Below are positions 1-5,482 of a DNA stretch of 5,596 bases, one piece after another. Every line of letters starts with the position of its first letter. The first letter of the stretch is position 1. The notes beneath the pieces were generated by a model. It saw only the letters and a list, made by a program, of their open reading frames with translations, ran no database searches and had not been told where the DNA came from. This stretch comes from JBKEDF01 sp047975325. Lineage in GTDB: Bacteria; Pseudomonadota; Alphaproteobacteria; Rhodobacterales; Rhodobacteraceae. The position numbers and the translations under genes were made by a program. The stretch is from positions 1-5,596 of the forward strand of contig JBKEDF010000037.1 of NCBI GenBank assembly GCA_047975325.1, in the 5' to 3' direction.

Positions 1-254
1 TTCACATAATCGGCATGGCCGGGGCAGTCGACATGCGCATAGTGGCGCGTGTCGGATTCATATTCAACATGCGCCGTCGAGATCGTGATCCCGCGGGCCT
101 TTTCCTCCGGTGCGCCGTCAATCTGATCATAGGCCTGAAAATCACCGAAATACTTCGTGATCGCCGCCGTCAGCGTCGTCTTGCCGTGGTCAACGTGACC
201 AATCGTGCCGATGTTTACATGCGGTTTCGTACGTTCAAACTTTGCCTTTGCCAT
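1..254 (-). CDS. tuf: Elongation factor Tu, N-terminal 84 codons (runs off window)
   Basis: EF-Tu is the cytoplasmic GTPase that delivers aminoacyl-tRNA to the ribosome. The frame reads MAKAKFERTKPHVNIGTIGH at its start. GTPase motifs are visible in order: the P-loop GHVDHGKT (residues 19-26), the switch I segment EKARGITI (51-58) and the G3 motif DCPGH (76-80). About 310 residues of the usual ~391-396 lie beyond position 1. The ATG at 254-252 is preceded on the minus strand by GAGG about 10 nt upstream, a modest ribosome binding site. The upstream neighbour is a lipoprotein gene rather than fusA or rpsG, so this copy is not in the str-operon arrangement at its 5' side and may be one of two tuf copies, which is common in proteobacteria (inference). 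Nothing in the visible part looks degraded. Identification is near certain. Confidence 0.97.
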   Translation of the reverse strand, partial: MAKAKFERTKPHVNIGTIGHVDHGKTTLTAAITKYFGDFQAYDQIDGAPEEKARGITISTAHVEYESDTRHYAHVDCPGHADYV

Positions 255-312
255 CGCCGGGGCGCCTCATCTGGTTAGGGGGCCATTGCGCGGCCCGATT
301 CACTCGCGCCGC

Positions 313-341
313 GAGATAGACAGGAAATCAGGGAAAATCAA
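313..341 (-). promoter_or_regulatory. Candidate tuf promoter (weak)
   Basis: Read on the minus strand, TTGATT (plus 341-336) lies 17 bp from TATCTC (plus 318-313). This would start transcription near 306 and leave a leader of about 50 nt before the tuf ATG. The -35 matches 4 of 6 and the -10 only 3 of 6 consensus bases, so this is a guess based on position and spacing. Read-through from the lipoprotein gene is the alternative. A CTCGCG/CGCGAG inverted repeat (303-315) would fall at the start of the leader. Confidence 0.22.
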
Positions 342-344
342 GTA

Positions 345-917
345 TTACCTGGAGGATTCCGTGGGCCTGGGTGGTTTCGGCGGCAGGCCGAACAGCTGCG
401 GATTATCCGCCAGATACCGTTCCACCCGCCGTGCGGCATTGAAACTCAGCGTTGCCATCTGTTCTTCGGCGGTTTTCGTCAACCCCGATCCAACAATTGT
501 ATCCCCGCTCAATCCTTCAAAGATGGTGAATTGTTCCGGTTTTTCATTAAGCTTCTTTCCGGCTGCATCATCCCAGACCGTAACCGAAATCACCAGCGCC
601 GATTTTGGTGAGATGACCAGCGGCACACCCGGGGGTGCCAGGGCATAGGCATCCACCGAGACGCCGAGGTTAAAGAACTTTTCCCCATCATAGCGTTTCA
701 ATCGCCGGTTCAATGCGTCGGTCAGCGATTTTTTCCAGGCAGCCGGATCCGCAGTGCGGGAGATCGGAACCTTTTCGGCGCTATCGGCAACGACCACGGC
801 AAAACCAAGTTTGAAATTGCCCAGTTCCACGGGTGGTTCCACCACGTTATCCTGCGCACAACCCGCAAGTAGCATCACAATCAGCGCGCAAATGGCGCTC
901 AGGCGGCTTGGCAACAT
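345..917 (-). CDS. Predicted lipoprotein of unknown function, 190 aa
   Basis: I do not recognise the family. The N-terminus is a lipoprotein signal peptide: basic R5, a hydrophobic stretch at about residues 6-18, then the lipobox LAGC with the acylated cysteine at C20. Residue +2 is alanine, so outer-membrane sorting is likely if the Lol rule applies. The mature protein (about 171 aa) has alternating hydrophobic strands (such as FKLGFAVVVAD and ALVISVTVWDD), a basic segment around residues 63-75, and a proline-rich C-terminus (LPPKPPRP). No catalytic motif is visible. The ATG at 917-915 has GGGAG about 9 nt upstream on the minus strand, supporting this start. It lies 90 bp upstream of tuf in the same direction and is divergent from the P450 gene. 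Length and lipobox make it a real gene; the function is open. Confidence 0.85.
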   Translation of the reverse strand: MLPSRLSAICALIVMLLAGCAQDNVVEPPVELGNFKLGFAVVVADSAEKVPISRTADPAAWKKSLTDALNRRLKRYDGEKFFNLGVSVDAYALAPPGVPLVISPKSALVISVTVWDDAAGKKLNEKPEQFTIFEGLSGDTIVGSGLTKTAEEQMATLSFNAARRVERYLADNPQLFGLPPKPPRPTESSR

Positions 918-1039
918 CTGGTCTTTCTCCCGCTATGACAGCTTGCCCGTGCATACAGTCTGGCCCTTCGTCGCGCAACTGTCCCTTTATCCCTGCGCCC
1001 GGCAGGCTAGACTATCGCCGCAGATCCAAGGAGGATGCC
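918..1039. promoter_or_regulatory. Divergent intergenic region between lipoprotein and P450 genes
   Basis: These 122 bp separate two genes transcribed away from each other, so they must hold a promoter for each unless transcripts start inside genes. No box is strong. For the lipoprotein, minus-strand TTGCGC and TATGCA lie 17 bp apart (plus 971-980 and 950-955 region), each with about half of the consensus. For the P450 gene I see no convincing -35/-10 pair. The P450 ribosome binding site AAGGAGG at the right end is excellent. I see no operator-like palindrome here. Confidence 0.4.
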
Positions 1040-2401
1040 ATGTTGATCGGTCCCGACCAGCCCTATCCGGTGCGCGTGCCGCTGCATAATGAACCGCTGG
1101 GCCTTTGGGCATCGTTTCAGGCAGGACGGCGCAATGTTCTGGAACTGATCCCCGATATTGCGACCCATGCCCCAATCATTTCGGGACGATTGGTAAAACG
1201 CTGGCATATGGTGATGGATCCCGAGGCGCTGAAACAGATCCTGCGTGACCGGGTTGCCGATTACCCGAAATCGGATGTGACCAAGCTGATCCTCGGCCCG
1301 GCCATCGGCAATAGCCTGTTCATTGCCGAAGGCACGGAATGGATGTGGCAACGGCGCACCGCCGCCCCCGTCTTCAGCCATCGTAATGTGGCGGCGCTGG
1401 CCCCTGTCATGACTGCGGCCGCTGAACGTTCCAGCGCGCGCATTGCCGCCGCCCATGGCCGTGCCGCCGATCTTTTCGAAGAGATGGTCGCCGCCACCTT
1501 CGAGGTGATTTCCGATGTAACCTTTTCAGGTGGCGAGGGGTTTGATCGAAAAGCTGTTCATCGGGCGATTGAATCCTATATCGCGCAGACGGCAAGGGTA
1601 TCGCTGCTTGACATAATGGGTGCACCGACCTGGGTCCCCCGGCCGGGACGGATGGTTTCGGGCCCGGCCATGCGACAAATGAAGCGCATTGCCGACACCG
1701 CCATCGAAAGACGCCGGGCTGAGGGGGCAAGACCGCTTCCGGATCTTCTTGATCTGCTGATGGCGGGGGAGGATCCCAAGACCGGACGGCGCATGACAAC
1801 GGCGGAACTGCGTGACAATCTGCTGACCTTCATCGTCGCGGGTCATGAGACAACGGCGCTTACGCTGGCCTGGGCGCTCTATCTTTGCGCCTTTGATCCG
1901 AAGGTGCAGGCCGCCGCCCGTGCGGAGGCACAGGCCGTCCTCGGCGCGGATGCGGCAAGGGCCGGGGACATTCCGGATCTTCCGCTGATCCGCCGGATCG
2001 TGGAAGAGACATTGCGCCTGTATCCCCCGGCGGCCTTCCTGTCGCGCACGGCGCGGGCGCATGATGCGCTTTGCGGGCGTGAGGTCCGTCCCGGCGATAC
2101 GATCATCCTGCCGATCTATGCGCTTCACCGGCATCATGCCCGCTGGCAGGATCCCGACAGGTTCGATCCCGAAAGATTCCAGGATCCCAAAGCGATAGAT
2201 CGCTTTGCCTTTCTACCCTTCGGGGATGGGCCGCGCATCTGTATAGGGGCGAATTTCGCAATACAGGAGGCGGTGATCATATTGGCAACCCTGCTGGCAC
2301 GACATCGTTTCACACCCGTTTCGGGACGCGCACCAAAGCCGGTGATGATCCTGACGCTGCGGCCCGAAGGCGGGGTCTGGCTCAGGGTCAATCCGGCCTG
2401 A
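1040..2401 (+). CDS. Cytochrome P450, 453 aa
   Basis: A soluble heme-thiolate monooxygenase; the substrate cannot be read from the sequence. All hallmark motifs are present: the C-helix WxxxR (W101-R105, within WMWQRR); the I-helix oxygen-activation motif AGHETT (267-272) with the acid-alcohol pair E270/T271; the K-helix ExxR (E323-R326, in EETLRLYPP); the PERF meander (377-380); and the heme loop FGDGPRICIG (394-403) with C401 as axial thiolate. The length fits a stand-alone P450 with no fused reductase or ferredoxin and no N-terminal membrane anchor. The start was chosen at 1040 because AAGGAGG ends about 5 nt upstream; the frame stays open back to 833, but that part overlaps the divergent promoter region and the lipoprotein gene and reads as non-coding. 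No ferredoxin or ferredoxin reductase gene is nearby, so the redox partners must be encoded elsewhere. The EETLRLYPP and AGHETT style resembles fatty-acid or lipid-oxidising P450s, which is only suggestive. Confidence 0.95.
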   Translation: MLIGPDQPYPVRVPLHNEPLGLWASFQAGRRNVLELIPDIATHAPIISGRLVKRWHMVMDPEALKQILRDRVADYPKSDVTKLILGPAIGNSLFIAEGTEWMWQRRTAAPVFSHRNVAALAPVMTAAAERSSARIAAAHGRAADLFEEMVAATFEVISDVTFSGGEGFDRKAVHRAIESYIAQTARVSLLDIMGAPTWVPRPGRMVSGPAMRQMKRIADTAIERRRAEGARPLPDLLDLLMAGEDPKTGRRMTTAELRDNLLTFIVAGHETTALTLAWALYLCAFDPKVQAAARAEAQAVLGADAARAGDIPDLPLIRRIVEETLRLYPPAAFLSRTARAHDALCGREVRPGDTIILPIYALHRHHARWQDPDRFDPERFQDPKAIDRFAFLPFGDGPRICIGANFAIQEAVIILATLLARHRFTPVSGRAPKPVMILTLRPEGGVWLRVNPA

Positions 2402-2438
2402 ATGGCGGGATGTGACGCAAATCATCCGGCGCTGCCCC

Positions 2439-2467
2439 TTGACCCCGCCGTCACAAGACCCGACATC
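2439..2467 (+). promoter_or_regulatory. Candidate promoter for the nitroreductase-EI24 pair (weak)
   Basis: TTGACC (2439-2444) matches 5 of 6 bases of a sigma-70 -35 box. The hexamer 17 bp downstream (GACATC, 2462-2467) is a poor -10. It sits in the 95-bp gap after the P450 stop and about 30-55 bp before the nitroreductase start, where a promoter is expected if the pair is not simply read through from the P450 gene. No T-run terminator is seen after the P450 gene. Confidence 0.25.
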
Positions 2468-2496
2468 TTTGCAGGACCATGACAGGAGGCCCGATG

Positions 2497-3072
2497 ATGC
2501 CCGAACCCAGACCCGAGGTCAGCGATTTCCTGCTGTCCCGCCGTTCCGTTCCGCCGAAACTTCTCAAACGGCCTGCGCCTGACCGAACGGCCCTGATGGA
2601 TCTGCTGACGGCTGCGGCGCGTAGTCCCGATCATGGCAAGCTGGAACCCTGGCGCTTTGTGGTCATTGGTGAAAAGGCCATGCCGCGGCTGGCGGAACTG
2701 GCCGAAATCCGCGCGCTTGAGGCCGGTCTCGATGCCGAAGCGACGGCCAAGGCGCGCAGCCAGTATGATGCCGGGATCTGCGCGGTTGCCGTGGTGGCCA
2801 GCCCCAAGGCGTCGGAAAAGATCCCCGGGATCGAACAGACACTTTCGGCAGGTGCTGTCTGTCTGGCACTGGTCAATGCGGCACTTGCCGCAGGCTGGGG
2901 GGCGGGTTGGCTTACGGGCTGGGCCTCGATGGATCGGGGTTTTGTCGAGGAGGGACTGGGCCTCAAGCCGCAGGAATTCGTGGCAGGTATCATTCATATC
3001 GCCACCGCGCCCGGCCCCGTTCCGGAACGGCCGCGCCCTGATATTCCCAATCTCACAACCTGGCTTGAGTAA
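2497..3072 (+). CDS. Nitroreductase-family flavoprotein (YdjA-like), 191 aa
   Basis: A small FMN-dependent NAD(P)H oxidoreductase of the nitroreductase fold; the physiological substrate is unknown, as for most members. Visible family features are the N-terminal phosphate-binding RRS (residues 15-17), DHGKLEPWRF (45-54) which contacts FMN, the central helix beginning EQTLSAGAVCLALVNAAL (113-130) followed by the GWGAGW turn, the GIIHIAT strand (164-170), and the PERPRPD tail (176-182) typical of the short YdjA-type proteins of about 185-195 aa. Three in-frame ATGs exist (2479, 2494, 2497). AGGAGG at 2484-2489 lies inside the longest version and is 7 nt from 2497 and 4 nt from 2494, so 2497 is preferred. 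The stop codon TAA overlaps the ATG of the next gene, so the two are probably co-translated. No odd features. Confidence 0.92.
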   Translation: MPEPRPEVSDFLLSRRSVPPKLLKRPAPDRTALMDLLTAAARSPDHGKLEPWRFVVIGEKAMPRLAELAEIRALEAGLDAEATAKARSQYDAGICAVAVVASPKASEKIPGIEQTLSAGAVCLALVNAALAAGWGAGWLTGWASMDRGFVEEGLGLKPQEFVAGIIHIATAPGPVPERPRPDIPNLTTWLE

Positions 3073-3779
3073 TGATATTCAAGGATTTCTTTCGTGCGGT
3101 CAGCCAGATGGACGACCCGCGGTTTCGGCGCGTCATGCTGATCGGCGTGGGGCTGTCGCTTGCGCTTCTGGTTGCGATCTATGCGGCCTTCCTCTGGGTG
3201 ATCCAGATTTTCGTGCCGGATTCGGTTTCGATTCCCTTTGTCGGGCCGGTGGGGGGGCTGGATACCCTGCTTTCCTGGGGTTCTGCCGTTTTGATGATCG
3301 GGCTGTCGGTCTTTTTGATGATGCCTGTTGCCTCGGTCTTCACCTCGTTCTTCCTGGATGATGTGGCCCAGGCGGTGGAGGATCGCCACTACCCTGCGTT
3401 GCCACCTGTTCCACGGACCTCCTTCATGGATGGGCTGGTGGATAGCGTGAATTTCTTTGGCCTGCTGATCGCGGTCAATGTGTTTGCGCTTATCCTGTAT
3501 GCTTTTGCGGGGCCGTTCATTCCGGTGGTGTTCTGGGCGGTGAATGGGCTGCTGCTTGGGCGGGAATATTTTACACTGGTCGCGATGCGCAGGCTGGGCC
3601 GGCAGGGTGCGCAGGCGATGCGGCGGCGGCATCGGGCCGAAATCTGGCTGGCCGGCGCATTGATGGCCGCACCACTTTCCATCCCGCTGGTAAACCTGCT
3701 GATCCCGGTCCTGGGTGCTGCGACCTTCACCCATCTGTTCCACCGTCTGCAGGCCACCGAACAGGCAAGTTCACCCTGA
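3072..3779 (+). CDS. EI24-domain (CysZ-like) inner-membrane protein, 235 aa
   Basis: A polytopic membrane protein of the EI24/CysZ superfamily. E. coli CysZ transports sulfate, but alphaproteobacterial members are mostly uncharacterised, so the substrate is not assigned. Hydrophobic segments fall at about residues 21-47, 70-94, 128-146, 148-165 and 191-220. Family-like sequence includes the opening FKDFFRAVSQMDDPRFRR, the loop RHYPALPPVP (105-114), and GREYFTLVAMRRLGRQ (163-178) followed by the basic QAMRRRHR (181-188), which should be cytoplasmic. The ATG shares one base with the stop of the nitroreductase gene (TAATG), indicating translational coupling; I see no strong independent ribosome binding site. 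It is the last intact gene before the damaged region. The family call is good; the transport role is inference only. Confidence 0.85.
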   Translation: MIFKDFFRAVSQMDDPRFRRVMLIGVGLSLALLVAIYAAFLWVIQIFVPDSVSIPFVGPVGGLDTLLSWGSAVLMIGLSVFLMMPVASVFTSFFLDDVAQAVEDRHYPALPPVPRTSFMDGLVDSVNFFGLLIAVNVFALILYAFAGPFIPVVFWAVNGLLLGREYFTLVAMRRLGRQGAQAMRRRHRAEIWLAGALMAAPLSIPLVNLLIPVLGAATFTHLFHRLQATEQASSP

Positions 3780-3783
3780 TCTC

Positions 3784-3796
3784 TTGCATTTCGCAA
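3784..3796. promoter_or_regulatory. Short inverted repeat TTGC-N5-GCAA just after the EI24 gene
   Basis: TTGCATTTCGCAA is a perfect 4-bp inverted repeat with a 5-nt centre, 5 bp after the EI24 stop and about 100 bp before the qNor start. It recalls FNR/NnrR-type half-sites (TTG...CAA), and some Rhodobacter NO-responsive sites contain TTGCG half-sites, but here the spacing is one base short of the usual 14-bp box. A T-rich stretch follows, so a weak EI24 terminator is an alternative reading. Confidence 0.2.
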
Positions 3797-3810
3797 TTTA
3801 TTTAGTTCAG

Positions 3811-3840
3811 CCTAAGGTTAAGTAACCTGCGACCTCAGGT
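3811..3840. promoter_or_regulatory. Stacked palindromes upstream of the qNor gene, possible operator
   Basis: Three short dyads sit side by side: CCTAAGG (3811-3817), AGGTTA-AG-TAACCT (3815-3828, perfect 6-bp arms) and ACCT-C-AGGT (3832-3840). The half-site ACCT/AGGT recurs in each of the two larger dyads. They are 48-77 bp upstream of the preferred qNor start, where a regulator would bind. I cannot match them to a known NO-responsive regulator site (NsrR, NorR, NnrR/FNR). The binding protein is unknown. Confidence 0.35.
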
Positions 3841-3863
3841 ACGCCGGCATCTGGCTTCGTGCA

Positions 3864-3869
3864 TATAAA
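3864..3869 (+). promoter_or_regulatory. Possible -10 box of the qNor gene
   Basis: TATAAA matches 5 of 6 bases of the sigma-70 -10 element and would place the transcript start near 3876. That leaves a leader of only about 12 nt before the GTG at 3888, just covering the ribosome binding site. No good -35 is visible 16-18 bp upstream, so an activator-dependent promoter would be expected; the ACCT-C-AGGT dyad would then centre near -40. Confidence 0.3.
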
Positions 3870-3887
3870 ATGATCGCGGAGAGAGCT

Positions 3888-5482
3888 GTGACCTCATATT
3901 TGAAGACGTTTAGCATCTCAAAGCTCTGGGCCATACTTGCGGCGGGCATGCTTGTCAGCTTTGGGGTTTTGCTTTTCATGGGCGGCGAGATCTACCAGAA
4001 GGCGCCGCCTGTCCCGGAAACCATCGTTTCCGCTTCCGGTGAAACGCTGTTCACCCGAAAGGATATACTGACCGGTCAGAATGTCTGGCAGTCGATCGGT
4101 GGAATGCAGCAGGGCTCAATCTGGGGTCACGGCGGCTACCTCGCGCCCGACTGGAGCGCGGACTGGCTGCACCGCGAGGCGGAAGCACTGCGCGCGATCC
4201 TGATAGGACAGTCCCCCGATGGTCTGGATGACGAACAAATAGTGGCGTTGCAGAATGCAGCCTTGGTCAAGGAGATGCGGGAAAACACCTATGATCCCGC
4301 AACCGGCACTATAACCGTCAGTGACCAGCGCACGACGGCAATCAGGCATGTTCAGGCGCACTACCTCGATCTCTACCAGGGCGGGAGTCCCGAGGCGCTT
4401 GAACTGCGAAAGGATTACGCCTTTACGGGCTGCCGCTTGCCGATTATTTCCCCTATCCGGTCACGCGAACCTGGCACACGCAGCTTGCTATCCTCTGGAT
4501 CGTGACGGCCTTCCTCGGTGCCGGCCTCTACTTCCCGCCATTGGTGACGGGCAACGACCCGAAATACCAGCTTCTCGGCATGAACTTCCTGTTCATCAGC
4601 CTGATCCTGATCGTCGTCGCGTCCTTCGCGGGGCAATGGGCGGCCGTTCACCGCTTTATTGAGAATCTGACCGTCAATTTCTGGTTCGGCCATCAGGGCT
4701 ATGAATACGTCGACCTCGGCCGTTTCTGGCAGATCTACCTGACCATTGGCCTTATCCTCTGGGCCACGCTCGTCATTCGCGCGGTTGTCCCCGTGCTGCG
4801 CGAAAAGGTGAACCGGTCGATGGCCTGGCTTTTCATGATCGCGGTCCTTGGCGTTGCATTGCTCTATGCGCCCGGCCTGATGTGGGGTCAATACAGCCAC
4901 ATCTCCGTCATGGAATACTGGCGCTGGTGGCTGGCGCACCTGTGGCTGGAGGGGATCTTTGAGGTATTCACGGCCGTCATCGTCTCCATAATGTTTGTTC
5001 GTATGAACATCCTGCGACTTTCCACCGCCACCGTGATGGTCCTTTTTGCGACGATCATATTCCTGTTCGGCGGCGTACTCGGCACGTTCCATCATCTCTA
5101 CTTCAGCGGCACGCCAACCTCGGCGATTGCCCTTGGCGGCATGATCTCCGCGCTTGAGGTCGTCCCGCTTCTCGTCGTCGGTTTTGTGGCCTACAGCCGT
5201 CGGCAGATCGAGCACACCGAGGAATGGGAGGCCACCTATGAGGGCCCCTTCATGTTCTTTGCGGCGGTGCTCTTCTGGAACCTCGTCGGCGCGGGCATCT
5301 TCGGCTTTCTGGTCAACACGCCGATCGCCCTCTATTACATCCAGGGCTTGAATACGACGGCGAACCACGCCCACGGTGCTCTGTTCGGCGTCTACGGGAT
5401 GCTTGCGCTCGGGCTGATCCTGTTTTGCTCACGCGGCCTTACCGATGTCACGCTATGGAACCGCAAGCTGCTGATGATATAG
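3888..5482 (+). pseudogene. norB: Quinol-dependent nitric oxide reductase (qNor), internally deleted, frameshifted and 3'-truncated
   Basis: The single-subunit qNor (also called norZ) reduces 2 NO to N2O with quinol electrons in the inner membrane. The 5' piece (178 aa from GTG 3888) has one membrane helix (about 11-32) and the start of the soluble domain, with qNor signatures such as EIYQKAPPVPE and GGMQQGSIWGHGGYLAPDWS. After LRKDYA (about 4421) the gene jumps frame and lands on YGLPLADYFPYPVTRTWH (from 4424). About 135 residues including two helices are missing, and the first frame stops at 4505. The 3' piece (352 codons, about nine helices) keeps every metal ligand: heme b His 4475, FeB HLWLE (His 4937, Glu 4949), FeB HH (5090-5095), conserved Glu in ALEVVP (5156), and NHAH for hemes b3 and b (5366, 5372). 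It ends in WNRKLLMI at a TAG (5480-5482), about 85 residues short. GTG 3888 is preferred over ATG 3870 because GGAGAG (3878-3883) lies just upstream of it. Missing lengths are estimated from memory of ~750-aa NorB proteins; 178+135+352+85 agrees with that total. The family call is very secure. Confidence 0.93.
4412..4432 (+). other. Deletion and frameshift junction inside the qNor gene
   Basis: The upstream frame reads ...LRKDYA through 4421; the downstream frame (+2 relative to it) is recognisable as qNor from TAC at 4424 (YGLPLADYF). The breakpoint is therefore within a few bases of 4418-4424. TTACG occurs on both sides (4415-4419 and 4423-4427), a possible trace of short homology at the join, though such a 5-mer could be chance. 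The deleted length must be a non-multiple of three, about 400 bp, since the frame is lost. Confidence 0.8.

Noticed and set aside
303..315. CTCGCG-C-CGCGAG hairpin between tuf and the lipoprotein gene as a terminator
   Set aside because: No T-run follows on either strand; it may be a leader hairpin or chance in GC-rich DNA.
833..1039. Possible 69-residue N-terminal extension of the P450
   Set aside because: It overlaps the divergent lipoprotein gene and its promoter region, and the strong AAGGAGG is placed for ATG 1040.
2147..2187. Repeated CAGGATCCC within the P450 gene
   Set aside because: It reflects the normal Asp-Pro-rich DPDRFDPERF meander motif with a shared codon choice, not a functional DNA repeat.
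2411..2426. CRP-like site TGTGA-N6-TCATC after the P450 gene
   Set aside because: It matches 8 of 10 core bases but stands alone, and a 16-bp degenerate match is likely by chance; no supporting promoter context.
2994..3743. Minus-strand open frame of 249 codons opposite the EI24 gene
   Set aside because: Rich in H, R, Q and P with no family resemblance; the plus strand encodes a clear membrane protein in operon spacing.
3851..3863. Sigma-54 promoter upstream of qNor (TGGC...TGCA), which would suggest NorR control
   Set aside because: The GG and GC elements are 6 bp apart instead of the required 10, and no GT-N7-AC NorR site set is present.
4412..4432. Simple one-base sequencing frameshift in qNor
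   Set aside because: Restoring the frame would still leave about 135 expected residues, including two helices, missing; a real deletion or misassembly is needed.
4415..5374. Long minus-strand open frame (319 codons) opposite the qNor 3' piece
   Set aside because: It mirrors a perfectly recognisable qNor coding sequence; its translation is charged and low-complexity, as expected from the antisense of a high-GC gene.
4502..5482. The qNor 3' piece as an independent functional gene starting at GTG 4502
   Set aside because: No ribosome binding site precedes it, that start would drop the heme-ligand TRTWH histidine, and the C-terminal helices are missing.
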